DNA from: an uncultured Bacteroidales bacterium
Lineage (GTDB): Bacteria > Bacteroidota > Bacteroidia > Bacteroidales > UBA932
Direction of reading: 5' to 3'
Assembly (NCBI GenBank): GCA_900546445.1
Contig: URCV01000016.1
Location: 1-34,104, forward strand
Length of the DNA: 34,104 nt
Below the pieces are notes generated by a model. It ran no database searches and was not told where the DNA came from. It saw nothing but the letters and a program-made list of their open reading frames with translations. Position numbers and translations under genes: made by a program. Below, in pieces: positions 6,088-15,900 of this stretch. Positions within the stretch are counted from its first letter, which is position 1, and each line of letters opens with the position of its first letter.

Positions 6088-6158
6088 AGCGGGATAGGGG
6101 AGTCGAACCCCCCTCCTCAGCTTGGGAAGCTGATGCACTACCGATGTGCTAATCCCGC
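6088..6158 (-). tRNA. tRNA-Gly (anticodon CCC)
   Basis: A complete 71-nt cloverleaf is present: acceptor GCGGGAT/ATCCCGC, D stem GCAC/GTGC, anticodon stem TCAGC/GCTGA with loop TTCCCAA (anticodon CCC), T arm GGGGG-TTCGACT-CCCCT, discriminator T as usual for glycine tRNA, no encoded CCA. It reads GGG codons. Confidence 0.96.
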
Positions 6159-6168
6159 AGAGAGAACG

Positions 6169-6176
6169 CAAAGATA
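6169..6176 (-). promoter_or_regulatory. Putative -7 box for tRNA-Gly
   Basis: The minus strand reads TATCTTTG, matching TAnnTTTG, ten bases before the tRNA 5' end. A clear -33 TTTG was not found. Confidence 0.5.
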
Positions 6177-6203
6177 TAAAAAAAGAAAGAATAAAAGAAG
6201 ACG

Positions 6204-8669
6204 ATGAAGAAGTTTTTGAGCAAGTATGGAGCTTATGTGATTGCTGCACTGGTGTTTGTGCTTATAACGCTGGTGTATTGCGCGCCGGCCTTTCAGGGGA
6301 AGGTCCTGAGCCAGAGTGACACGATGCAGTGGAAGGGTATGGCGCACACCTTGAAGGAGTATAACGAGACTGCGGATGTGCCGGCCAATTGGACCAATTC
6401 GATGTTTTCCGGTATGCCTTCGTATCAGATTACGGTAAAGAATCCGGGTAATCCGGTTACGGCTGTCATCTGGTATGTGGATCAGTTCTTCAGAAAGCTC
6501 GCCACTCTCTTTTTCGACTCCATCTTCGGGCTTCTCCTCGGCTATTTTATAGGCTTTTTCATAATGCTAAGGAGTTTCGGAGTGAACAAATGGCTTAGCA
6601 TAGTGGGCTCCATCGCCGTGTCCATGTCCTCGTACTTTTTCCTTATAATTCCTGCAGGACACGAGGGAAAGGCATTGACATTAGGGATGATGGCTCCCGT
6701 GATAGGAGGATTTTTCCTGATATTCCGAAGAAAATACGCGCTGGGCGCAGCCTTGGTAATGCTCTATAGCTCCATAGGAATGATGAAGCACCCTCAGATG
6801 TCCTATTATCTTCTTATGATGATGGCACTTTTCGGAGTCGCGGAGATATACATTCACATTAAGGAGAAGAAACTCAAGGAATTGGCCATAGCGCTGGCGG
6901 TGTTCGTCGGAGCAGTGGGCGTGGGAGTAGGAACCGGCTACAGCACCCTGAAGGCGAATTCCGAATACCTTAAGGAGACCATCCGCGGGGGACATTCCGA
7001 ACTGCAGGCCGGCGGAGAAAGGCAGAAGGGACTTGACATAGACTACGCTACGGCTTGGAGCTACGGTGTGGGCGAGACTATGACCCTGATGATTCCTAAC
7101 TTCAAGGGAGGCGCCAGCACCACGAACGTGGGCGAAAACTCGGTTATATACGATGAAATCATAAGCCAAGGCTATCCACGCTTGACTGCTCGGGGATTTG
7201 CCGAAGGGTGCCCGACGTATTGGGGCGAACAGCCGTTTACGGCAGGCCCCGTCTATGTGGGCGCCATAGTGTGCTTCCTCTTCCTGCTGGGATGTATGGT
7301 CGTGAAAGGCCCGTACAAATGGGCGCTTCTGGCCTCGACCGTATTCTCCGTCCTGCTCAGCTGGGGACATAATTTTATGGGACTTACGGAGCTGTTCTTC
7401 AACTATTTCCCATTCTATAACAAGTTCAGAACAGTATCCTCCATACTCGTGGTGGCCCAGATAGCCATGCCTCTTCTCGGCTTCCTCGCACTAAACGAAA
7501 TCATTAAGGGAAACATAGAAAAGACGGCTCTGAAACGTTACATAGGCATAAGCGCCGGGGTGACCGGAGGACTTTGTCTTGTTTTCGCTCTATTCGGCTC
7601 GGTACTTTTCGACTTTACCTCGTCTAACGACGCTCGAATGTTAGCCGGTATGCCTGCTTGGTTTATCCAGGCACTTCACGACCAGAGGGCTTCCATGCTA
7701 AGGACCGATGCCTTTCGTTCGTTCGTATTCATCGCACTGTCGGCAGGCGTACTATACGTGTATTCTCTAGGGAAGATGCGTCTTCCGGCATTCATAGGGG
7801 TGCTGGGTGTGCTGGTCTTGGCCGATATGTGGCCTGTGGACAAGCGCTATTTCGGCGCAGACAACTGGGTGAGCCAGAAAGATAACGATGCCTATTTCGC
7901 CATGCAGCCTTACGAGAAGCAGATTCTTCAGGACAAATCCTATTACAGGGTTATGAACTTGACTACCAACACCTTCAACGAGAGCCGCACTTCGTATTAC
8001 CTGAATTCCATAGGAGGCTATCACGCTGCCAAGCTGCGCCGCTATCAGGACATCATCGACGCGCACCTCACGAAGGGAAATATGAATGTGGCCAATATGC
8101 TTAATGCCAAGTATTTCATAGTAGAAGAGGATAACGGAAGCCCGGAGGTGATGGTAAATCCGGACGCTATGGGAAATGCTTGGTTCGTAGACGAAGTGAG
8201 ATGCGTGGACACCCCGCGCGAGGAAAGCGACGCGCTCAATGCGATGGACTTCTCGAAACAGGCCGTCACCGACAGGAAATTCTCCTCTATGGTGCTGGAA
8301 CCTAACACTTTCAGCGGCGAGATAGCCCTTCTCTCCTATGCTCCGGATCGTCTGGTTTACAACTCGAGCTGCGAAGGCGAAAAGACAGCGGTATTCTCGG
8401 ACATTTACTATCCTTATGGATGGAAAGCCTACATAGACGGCGCTCCGGTGGAGCATTTCAGGGTAAATTACGTGCTGCGCGCACTTAATGTCCCTGCCGG
8501 CGAGCACGAGATAATGTTCGAGTTCCGCCCCGACAGTATCTATAAAGGCTTTAAAGTCAATGCGCTTTTCCGCTACATTATGTACACTCTGATTATTTCC
8601 CTGATAGTAGCGAGCGTGTTACGTGAGCTCGGAAAAGGACCAAAGTGGCTGCGGGACTGGGGCGCATAG
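6204..8669 (+). CDS. YfhO family multi-pass membrane protein
   Basis: This 821-residue protein opens with an uncleaved membrane segment (KYGAYVIAALVFVLITLVYCAP) and then a periplasmic loop containing QSDTMQWKGM and MFSGMPSYQI, landmarks of the YfhO family in Bacteroidota. About a dozen hydrophobic segments follow, with FNYFPFYNKFRTVSS between two of them. The C-terminal soluble domain contains FSDIYYPYGWKAYIDG and PAGEHEIMFEFRPDS, then a last membrane helix. YfhO proteins are GT-C-like membrane proteins linked to cell-wall or lipid-linked glycan glycosylation; a substrate here is not known. The gene converges on the GT2 gene and overlaps its 3' end by 77 bp. Confidence 0.9.
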   Translation: MKKFLSKYGAYVIAALVFVLITLVYCAPAFQGKVLSQSDTMQWKGMAHTLKEYNETADVPANWTNSMFSGMPSYQITVKNPGNPVTAVIWYVDQFFRKLATLFFDSIFGLLLGYFIGFFIMLRSFGVNKWLSIVGSIAVSMSSYFFLIIPAGHEGKALTLGMMAPVIGGFFLIFRRKYALGAALVMLYSSIGMMKHPQMSYYLLMMMALFGVAEIYIHIKEKKLKELAIALAVFVGAVGVGVGTGYSTLKANSEYLKETIRGGHSELQAGGERQKGLDIDYATAWSYGVGETMTLMIPNFKGGASTTNVGENSVIYDEIISQGYPRLTARGFAEGCPTYWGEQPFTAGPVYVGAIVCFLFLLGCMVVKGPYKWALLASTVFSVLLSWGHNFMGLTELFFNYFPFYNKFRTVSSILVVAQIAMPLLGFLALNEIIKGNIEKTALKRYIGISAGVTGGLCLVFALFGSVLFDFTSSNDARMLAGMPAWFIQALHDQRASMLRTDAFRSFVFIALSAGVLYVYSLGKMRLPAFIGVLGVLVLADMWPVDKRYFGADNWVSQKDNDAYFAMQPYEKQILQDKSYYRVMNLTTNTFNESRTSYYLNSIGGYHAAKLRRYQDIIDAHLTKGNMNVANMLNAKYFIVEEDNGSPEVMVNPDAMGNAWFVDEVRCVDTPREESDALNAMDFSKQAVTDRKFSSMVLEPNTFSGEIALLSYAPDRLVYNSSCEGEKTAVFSDIYYPYGWKAYIDGAPVEHFRVNYVLRALNVPAGEHEIMFEFRPDSIYKGFKVNALFRYIMYTLIISLIVASVLRELGKGPKWLRDWGA

Positions 8670-9486
8670 TCAGAATATAATAAAAGAATAGAACTATGGT
8701 AGCTATCCATTTGACTGCCTCCGAAAGCAGTCTTTTAGGGTAGCTGCCTTCGTTTTTACACCTGACCCTTTCACTTTTGCCCACTCCGTCCGCGAACTTC
8801 CTGACATAATCGACGGTAGTCCTGCTCTGCGGAATCATATGCCTCACGCACACGTCCGGAAGGTAAACTATGCCGTATCCGGCGGCCTTCACCCTGTTGA
8901 ACAGGTCTTTCTCTTCGCCACCCATCAGGTTTCCGCCGTTTCGGCCAAGCTCGGGGTTGAATTCACCCACTGCATCAAGCACGCTGCGACGGAAGCCCAT
9001 ATTGGCCCCGATAGGGAATTTCCTGCCCTCGAAATAGCACACTCGCTGCCCCATGTCCAGTCCGGACACCCAGCCCAACGACCATTTGCACAGCCATTTA
9101 GGCGCCTCGCCGCTTTCGAAGGTCGGGATTATTCTGCCCCCGAACGCCCCTGCCTGCGGATGAGCCTTCATATTCTCGGCCAATCTTTCCACGTACCCTT
9201 CTTCGGGGATGGCGTCGTCGTCCAGAAAGACGAGCAAATCGCCCTTCGCCGCTCTAATTCCGCAGTTCCTTGCCCACGAAAGCCCCTGCTTTCTCTCACT
9301 AAGGATGCGCAGCGGAAACTCGGGGTGCGAGCTCTGAAAGTCCTTGATGACCAGAGGCGTGGAGTCGGTAGAGTTATTATCCACGACTATGGTCTCGAAA
9401 TCGGTGTAGCTTTCCCTCGAGAGCGCTTCCAGAACCTTTCCTATATAGGCCTCGCGATTATATGTGCAGATAATTATCGAAATCAT
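8593..9486 (-). CDS. Glycosyltransferase family 2
   Basis: This 297-residue GT-A enzyme begins MISIIICTYNREAYIGKVLE, with VVDNNSTDST near residues 34-43 for nucleotide binding and the metal-binding FLDDDA near 87-92. GGEEKDLFNR near residue 190 matches the ED-type catalytic-base region of this class. The C-terminus has one hydrophobic segment (ATIVLFFYYIL) and a basic tail, suggesting membrane association. It would transfer an activated sugar onto a cell-surface glycan; donor and acceptor are unknown. It is last in a four-gene minus-strand operon and its start overlaps the upstream gene by 29 bp, suggesting translational coupling. Its last 25 or so codons are antisense to the end of the YfhO gene. 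Confidence 0.9.
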   Translation of the reverse strand: MISIIICTYNREAYIGKVLEALSRESYTDFETIVVDNNSTDSTPLVIKDFQSSHPEFPLRILSERKQGLSWARNCGIRAAKGDLLVFLDDDAIPEEGYVERLAENMKAHPQAGAFGGRIIPTFESGEAPKWLCKWSLGWVSGLDMGQRVCYFEGRKFPIGANMGFRRSVLDAVGEFNPELGRNGGNLMGGEEKDLFNRVKAAGYGIVYLPDVCVRHMIPQSRTTVDYVRKFADGVGKSERVRCKNEGSYPKRLLSEAVKWIATIVLFFYYILTMRPSPAATLVLFRAHVTRSLLSGK

Positions 9487-10621
9487 AATGTGTAGGGTCG
9501 TCGCCCCAGAATTTGCTGATGAGGTGTTTGCGAAGGGTTTCGTCGAGCGGTTTCACTCCGCTTTCGATTATCGAGAGCAACTGCTCCATCGTATAGGCCT
9601 TCTGGCCTATTACATTCTCGTCGAAAGGATAGAAAAAGTCCCTTTCGCTTTCATAGGCGGAGTAGTCGAAAAGATAGAGGACGGAAGATTTTCCGTCCAT
9701 TAGAATGTAGTCGTAAAGTACGGAAGAATAGTCTGTTATAAGAGTGTCCGTGTATGGAAGGACAGGATAGATGTCCGCGCTCGGATGCAGATAGAACACG
9801 TTTCCGTCGCGATAGGCTCCCGTGTCTTTGTTATTAAAGTGATCCTTTACCACAAGCGCCTCGTTTTTAGCCGAAAGCACTGCGTTAAGACGCACCGTGT
9901 CTATGGCTCCCATAGCTGACGCACCGCTGTCTCTCCATGTAGGCATATACACGTAGACGTGCTCGAACTCCTCGAGCGAATGGATGAGTTCCTTAATGGA
10001 AGAAGGCTCGTAAGTGTCTATGAACGAAGACCTTTCGCTTTCGCTAGCGGTGAGAATGAGATTACGCGGATAGGCCTGCTCTATGCAGCGCGACTTAGGG
10101 ATTCTAAATGCAGGACTGAACATGGCAGTCTGGAAAGGCGATGCGGTGAGCATCAAGTCCGGCCTTCTGAACACCTCCGGATGGTAAAATCTCTCCTTAA
10201 GCGTCTTTTTGTAATATCTGTCCGCGAGAGGCCCGCTGGTAATGTTGAATTCGCAGTATTTCAGCCCCACTCCGTGCCAGAGATTGAAAATCTTAGCCCC
10301 TCCGCTAAGGCAGAAAAGAATATCCGAAGAATAAGCCCCCACGAGCCACCACTTCGAGGTAAGCGCGCGACAAATGCCCTTCGCACTAAGCAGGTGCTCT
10401 GCCGGAAGTCCCACCTTGCGAATCTGCTCAACTGTCTTTCTGTCAGCGCTTATCCAGCACACGTCAAGCCCCCTTCGCGCATATTCTATGAACAGGTATT
10501 TGGGATTTCCGTCGAAGCGGTTACGCGGACAGCCGAAGGCGAGCCTACCTTTCTTCCTAGGAATCAGAAACGAAAAAGGATAGACGAGATAACAAAGCAG
10601 ATATTTGAAAAACTTCGCCAT
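9458..10621 (-). CDS. CDP-glycerol glycerophosphotransferase family protein
   Basis: This 387-residue protein is of the TagB/TagF-type family (CDP-glycerol glycerophosphotransferase, PF04464-like). Family members add glycerol phosphate or ribitol phosphate from a CDP-alditol to a glycan. Seen here: a basic, hydrophobic N-terminus for membrane association (FKYLLCYLVYPFSFLIPRKK), NLWHGVGLKYCEF near residues 113-125 with the conserved His, and TDYSSVLYDYILM near 300-312, the second conserved block that holds the CDP-alditol site. The full domain appears present. Teichoic acids are absent from Bacteroidota, so phosphoglycerol decoration of a surface polysaccharide is the likely role. It sits between licD (3-bp gap) and the GT2 gene (overlap). 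Confidence 0.88.
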   Translation of the reverse strand: MAKFFKYLLCYLVYPFSFLIPRKKGRLAFGCPRNRFDGNPKYLFIEYARRGLDVCWISADRKTVEQIRKVGLPAEHLLSAKGICRALTSKWWLVGAYSSDILFCLSGGAKIFNLWHGVGLKYCEFNITSGPLADRYYKKTLKERFYHPEVFRRPDLMLTASPFQTAMFSPAFRIPKSRCIEQAYPRNLILTASESERSSFIDTYEPSSIKELIHSLEEFEHVYVYMPTWRDSGASAMGAIDTVRLNAVLSAKNEALVVKDHFNNKDTGAYRDGNVFYLHPSADIYPVLPYTDTLITDYSSVLYDYILMDGKSSVLYLFDYSAYESERDFFYPFDENVIGQKAYTMEQLLSIIESGVKPLDETLRKHLISKFWGDDPTHYDFDNYLHI

Positions 10622-10624
10622 AGT

Positions 10625-11359
10625 CTAGAATATGATTTCGTGCGCCGATTTGTCCTCGGGCTCCTTAGTGTAATCGCCGTAAATGCGCCTTAGATAGCTG
10701 TCCGGGTCGGCCGGAGCCGGGAATTGCTTGCCTTCAAACGAGATAGTGCCTAGCGGGAAGATGTCCTCGACCCTTCGCACGCTGTAGAACGGCACGCCGA
10801 AGTCGTGCAGCAGATTCTTCCTGTAGAATAGCTTACCTATAATAATGGCCAATTCCTTCGCCACCCACATCACGGGAAACAGCATATAAGCCGCAATTCT
10901 CTTCAGTGCCCCGTCCCGGATGCTGCCGTTTATCCTTCGAACGCACCTGCCGTACAGCGGGTCGATGGCCTTCTTCAGGCGCAGACTGCCCGGTCGAAGC
11001 ACGAAAGTGTCTATCCAGAGCTTTTCCTCGCGGGGAGCCCCGGTGAGCGGGTCGTGGCGCAGGACGGATTGGCCCGTATCCACGAAACGAGGGGAGAGTC
11101 GGGTCTGGCCGCGCTTGCTGCAATCGAAGGCGAAAGGAGAGCTGAGATGGGCCGAGAAAGCTCTTCGGATTTTCCTGTAGTCACTGGCCAATACGCACAC
11201 GTCCAGGTCGTCGTCCCACGGGATGAAGCCCCCGTGCCGCACGGCCCCCAAGAGTGTGCCCGAATCTATCCACCAAGTGATGCCAAGTCGGGTACAGACG
11301 GAGTCGAACTCCACGAGAAGATCCAGAAGCCGTAGCTGATGTTCCCTAAGCGCGCTCAT
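10625..11359 (-). CDS. LicD family phosphotransferase
   Basis: This 244-residue protein has the LicD nucleotidyltransferase-fold signature WWIDSGTLLGAVRHGGFIPWDDDLDV at residues 29-54, with the metal-binding DDDLD. LicD-type proteins transfer phosphocholine or related phospho-alcohols from a CDP-linked donor onto surface glycans. No choline kinase or cytidylyltransferase gene (licA, licC) is beside it, so the donor may be CDP-glycerol or another CDP compound shared with the neighbouring TagF-like enzyme. Its start overlaps the flippase stop by 14 bp, and the next gene follows after 3 bp, so it is clearly part of one operon. Confidence 0.9.
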   Translation of the reverse strand: MSALREHQLRLLDLLVEFDSVCTRLGITWWIDSGTLLGAVRHGGFIPWDDDLDVCVLASDYRKIRRAFSAHLSSPFAFDCSKRGQTRLSPRFVDTGQSVLRHDPLTGAPREEKLWIDTFVLRPGSLRLKKAIDPLYGRCVRRINGSIRDGALKRIAAYMLFPVMWVAKELAIIIGKLFYRKNLLHDFGVPFYSVRRVEDIFPLGTISFEGKQFPAPADPDSYLRRIYGDYTKEPEDKSAHEIIF

Positions 11360-12833
11360 CTTTTTTCTCTTTAATTTTTATCAAATATAGGCAAATTAGC
11401 ACACAAATCACGCTGATTAGGACGCTAATTGCAAGTCTCACGATGCTCGAAGGCATCAGTGCTTTTATGGCATATAGAGCCGCGGAGGTGACTATGGTAA
11501 GAGCCACGAGCGGCACAATGACCTTTTTAAGATAGGATAGGATGCCAATGTCCAGGTACTTGCGCGACAATGCCACGCGGATTATCTGGGAAAGAAGCGC
11601 CGCTCCGAGAATGAGGTAAAAGACCATCTCCGGACTTACGCTCTTGATTTTAAGAAGGATGTAAGCCGCTACTACCACCGCTATCTGGCAGCCTCCCACG
11701 AGAACGTTAAGCCACTTGACCTTACCTGTGGCCTGAATGCCGTAATAGAGAGGAAGATAGAGCGAATCCACGAGAGCCGTCAAAAGCATGATTCGGGCGA
11801 AGGCGATGCTATGCTCGGGCACTTCCACGAGCCAGAGATTCATCACTAAGGACATCTCCGAGATGAGCGGGGCGGAAATGGCGAAAAGAAGCAGGTAAGA
11901 AAGGGTGGAGCACTTGAATATGAGCTCGTTGCAGTCTTTCTTCTGGCCTGCCGAATAGGACTTGACTATCTGAGGGTTGAATGCCAATGCGTAGTTCTGG
12001 ACGAACTGGTATACATTGATGTAGACTTGGTTCGCCACGCCCCTCGCGGCATTGACCACCGGACCGTAGAACATATTAAGCAGTATGTTCACTCCCTGGT
12101 TTCGGAGGACCGATGCGAACGAGCCTATGAGCCCCCAGCCGTTGAATTCTATAATCTCCTTACAGAGAGCCTTTTTCGGACGGGAGTCGAAGTGGCATTC
12201 GCTGTAGAAGCGCTTGCAGTAAAGCACATAGAAGAGATTGGTGCAGAGCGATACCAGCATAATCAGGAAGGCGTAGAAGACGAGCTTGTCGACGGAAGCC
12301 TTATCCAGGAAGAAGACTATGAGGAGCTTGAGCGAAGCCTCTATTATGGAGGCGTAGGCGTAGACTTTCATCTTCTCGCGAGCGGTTATGGCCGATTTGT
12401 AGGGGATGGCCAGCAGGCCGGAGACGAAGGTGACGATGCTGAATTGGTAGACCCAGCGGGCGGCGCCCATACGCTCGACGGGAATCACGAGCTTCGCATT
12501 CAAAAGCCACAGGCCAAGTGTCTCGCAGATTACTAGGACGGCGAGGCAGAAGATGGCGTAGATGAGAAGATTGGCCTTGAAAACCTCGTGAAGCAGGAGC
12601 TGGTCCTCCTTTCCGAGGGCCATCGAGTAGTAGCGGTTACAGGAGGCGTTCATGGCACCGCTCATAAACGAGAGCGCGACCACTATGCCGCCTATGACGT
12701 TATATAGACCGAAATCCACTGCACCCAAGCTGCTTAGCACTACGCGCGATGCTACTAGCCCGATGAGCATTATCAGGGCCATTCGCAGATAGAGAAGCAG
12801 CGTGTTCTTCGCGATCCTTTTGTGGTTTACCAT
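11346..12833 (-). CDS. Polysaccharide flippase (Wzx/MATE-like)
   Basis: This protein of 495 residues (from the ATG at 12833) has about fourteen hydrophobic segments. It opens NHKRIAKNTLLLYLRMALIM and contains GAVDFGLYNVIGGIV, characteristic of the oligosaccharide flippases (MOP superfamily) that move undecaprenyl-linked repeat units across the inner membrane. An upstream in-frame ATG at 12848 lies inside the predicted -7 box (12846-12853), and another at 12839 is at the expected transcript start, so I prefer 12833. It is the first gene of the operon flippase-licD-glycerophosphotransferase-GT2. No Wzy-like polymerase is encoded in the cluster, so the product may be a short glycan or completed by genes elsewhere. 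Confidence 0.88.
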   Translation of the reverse strand: MVNHKRIAKNTLLLYLRMALIMLIGLVASRVVLSSLGAVDFGLYNVIGGIVVALSFMSGAMNASCNRYYSMALGKEDQLLLHEVFKANLLIYAIFCLAVLVICETLGLWLLNAKLVIPVERMGAARWVYQFSIVTFVSGLLAIPYKSAITAREKMKVYAYASIIEASLKLLIVFFLDKASVDKLVFYAFLIMLVSLCTNLFYVLYCKRFYSECHFDSRPKKALCKEIIEFNGWGLIGSFASVLRNQGVNILLNMFYGPVVNAARGVANQVYINVYQFVQNYALAFNPQIVKSYSAGQKKDCNELIFKCSTLSYLLLFAISAPLISEMSLVMNLWLVEVPEHSIAFARIMLLTALVDSLYLPLYYGIQATGKVKWLNVLVGGCQIAVVVAAYILLKIKSVSPEMVFYLILGAALLSQIIRVALSRKYLDIGILSYLKKVIVPLVALTIVTSAALYAIKALMPSSIVRLAISVLISVICVLICLYLIKIKEKKDERA

Positions 12834-12845
12834 TTGCATAGGGTA

Positions 12846-12877
12846 CAAAGTTATTGTTTTTTGGTGAAGTTCCCAAT
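12846..12877 (-). promoter_or_regulatory. Promoter of the flippase-licD glycan operon
   Basis: On the minus strand, ATTG (12874-12877), a 20-base spacer and TAACTTTG (12846-12853) match the -33/-7 pattern. The predicted start near 12840 lies a few bases before the chosen ATG at 12833. It overlaps the secA promoter on the other strand. Confidence 0.65.
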
Positions 12878-12891
12878 TATGATTATATTTG
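12860..12891 (+). promoter_or_regulatory. Promoter of secA
   Basis: TTTG (12860-12863), a 20-base spacer and TATATTTG (12884-12891) match the consensus. The expected start near 12897 gives a leader of about 20 nt before the secA ATG at 12918. Confidence 0.8.
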
Positions 12892-12917
12892 AAAGATTTT
12901 AATACATTAGAAAAAGT

Positions 12918-15900
12918 ATGGCTTTAGCAAATCTTATAAAATCTGTTTTCGGCTCGAAGGCCGAGCGAGATTATAAGGCGGTCAAACCTATATTGGATAA
13001 GGTGTTGGCCTCTTATGAAACTATCGATAAACTTTCAGACGACGAATTGCGTGCTCATTCTGCCCGCTTGAGGCAGCATATGATAGATGTGGAGGCTCCT
13101 TTCGAGAACCGCATAGCCGAGATCAAGGCCAAGCTCGACGAGGACTTGCCGATTTCGGAGAAGGTCAAATTGGCCGAGGAAAGCGACAAACTGGTTAAGG
13201 ATGAGGACGATGCCATCGAGAAGGCATTGGACGAGATTCTGCCGGAGGCTTTCGCCATCGTGAAGAGCACCGCACGCCGATTTACTGAAAATGAGACCAT
13301 TACCGTTACGGCTAACGATTTCGACCGTGAGCTGAGTCTGGATAAGGACTTCGTTCATATCGAAGGCGACAAGGCTATCTATCAAAACCATTGGATGGCA
13401 GGCGGTAACGACGTGAAATGGTCTATGGTCCACTACGACGTGCAGATCGTCGGAGGTATAGCCCTGCATCAGGGTAAGATCGCGGAGATGGCTACCGGTG
13501 AGGGTAAGACCTTGGTAGCGACGCTGCCGGTGTTCTTGAACGCATTGGCCGGAAAGGGCGTCCATATGGTCACTGTGAACGACTATCTGTCGAAGCGTGA
13601 CTCCGAGTGGATGGGCCCTATCTATATGTTCCACGGACTTAGCGTGGACTGTATCGACAAGCACCAGCCTAACTCTAAAGAGAGAAAGAAGGCTTATGAC
13701 TGCGACATTACCTTCGGTACTAATAACGAATTCGGTTTCGACTACCTGCGTGACAATATGGCGACCAGCGAGGCAGACCTCGTGCAGAGAAAGCATCACT
13801 ATGCCATAGTCGACGAGGTGGACTCCGTGCTCATCGACGACGCGCGTACGCCTCTTATCATATCCGGTCCGGTGGCTCGCGCCCAAGACGACGAGCAGTA
13901 TATGGAGTTCCGTCCTTTCGTGGAGAAACTCTACCAGGCGCAGAGAGCCCTGGTGAACCAGACCTTGAACGAGGCTAAGAAGAAGATGGCTGAGGGAGAC
14001 GAGGCTGAGGGTGGAAAGCTGCTTTATCGCGCATACAAGGGACTTCCTAAGTATCAGCCGCTCATCAAATATCTGAGTGAGCCGGGCGTGAAGGTGGTGA
14101 TGCAGAAGACGGAGAACTACTATATCCAGGATAACGAGAAAGAGATGCCTGTCATCACAGACCCTCTTTACTTCGTAATCAGTGAGATACAGCACTCCAT
14201 AAACCTTACTGACAAAGGTCAGGAACTCCTCGCGCAGAGCGTGGGTAACGAAGATTTCTTCGTCCTTCCGGACGTGGGAAGTAAGACTGCCGAGATAGAG
14301 CATTCGGACCTTTCCCCTGCGGAAAAACAGGCTAAGAAAGACGCCCTTATGGAGGACTTCTCCCTTAAGAGCGAGCGCGTGCACACCGTGAACCAGCTCC
14401 TGAAGGCATACGCCATGTTCGAGAAGGACGTGGACTATGTCGTTATGACGGAGGCTAACGGTGCTAAGAAAGTGAAGATCGTCGACGAGAGTACCGGCCG
14501 TATTATGGAAGGCAGACGCTGGAGCGACGGACTTCACCAGGCTGTGGAAGCTAAGGAAAACGTGAAGGTCGAGGCAGCTACCCAGACCTTCGCCACCATT
14601 ACCCTTCAGAACTACTTCCGTATGTATCACAAGCTGGCCGGCATGACCGGTACTGCCGAGACCGAGGCGGGTGAGTTCTGGAGCATATACAAGCTCGACG
14701 TGATGGTCATCCCGACTAATCGTCCGGTCCTTCGCGAAGACCTTCCTGACGTAGTCTACAAGACTAAGAAGGCCAAGTATGCCGCAGTGATCGACAAGAT
14801 CGACGAGCTCTCGAAGGCCGGCAGACCGGTGCTCGTGGGTACGACCGACGTGGAGACTTCCGAGCTCCTGAGCCGTATGCTCAAGATGCGCGGCATCAAG
14901 CATAACGTATTGAATGCTAAGGAGCATGCGCGTGAGGCCGAGATCGTGGCACAGGCAGGTATGCGCTCCACTGTGACCATCGCCACGAATATGGCGGGTC
15001 GTGGTACGGATATCAAGCTTTCCGACGAGGTGAAGGCCGCGGGCGGATTGGCCATCATAGGTACCGAGAGACACGATTCGCGTCGTGTGGACAGGCAGCT
15101 TCGCGGTCGTGCAGGACGTCAGGGAGACCCGGGTTCTTCCATCTTCTATATCTCGCTTGAGGATAAGCTGATGCGTATCTTCGGTGCGGAGAAGATCGCT
15201 GCCGTGGTCGACAGGATGGGTATGCAGGAGAACGAGGCTCTCGAGGGCAAGGTGCTTTCGAAGGCTATCGAGACCGCACAGAAAAAGGTAGAGGAGAACA
15301 ACTTCGGCATTCGTAAGAACTTGATAGAGTACGACGACGTGATGAACTATCAGCGTGAGGCTGTGTATGCAAGACGTCGTAATGCGATTAACGGTGACAA
15401 GATAGAAATCGACCTTCAGAACATGATGATAGACTCGGCTTCGCTTCTCGTGGATTCGTCGAGCGGAATGTCTTACGAGGACTTCAGCGAGATTCTTATG
15501 GCTCGTTTCTCGATAGATCCGGGATTCGACGAGGCGTTCTACAACAAGGCGAAGAAGGACGACATAGTGTCAGCCTTGTGTCACCATATGCAGGAGTGCT
15601 ATCAGAGAAGAATGCAGGCGCTGGTAGAGAAATTGAGCCCTATCATCAAGCAAGTATATGAGAAACAGGGTAATATGTATAAGAACATAGCCATTCCGAT
15701 TTCGGACGGAAGAAAGGTGATTACCCTTTCGGTAGACCTGGAGAAGGCCTATAAGTCGGAAGGTCGCGAAGTGGCTAAGACCCTGAGCAAGAACATTATC
15801 CTCTATCAGATAGACGAGCACTGGAAGGAACACCTTCGTGAGATGGACGACCTTAAGCAGAGCGTTCAGAACGCAGTTCACGAGCAGAAGGACCCTAAGG

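Noticed and set aside
13035..15074. 679-codon open frame antisense to secA
   Set aside because: It mirrors the secA codon pattern (rare TTA, CTA and TCA codons in frame leave few reverse stops), has low-complexity His/Leu/Val-rich translation and no recognisable domain, while secA is unquestionable.
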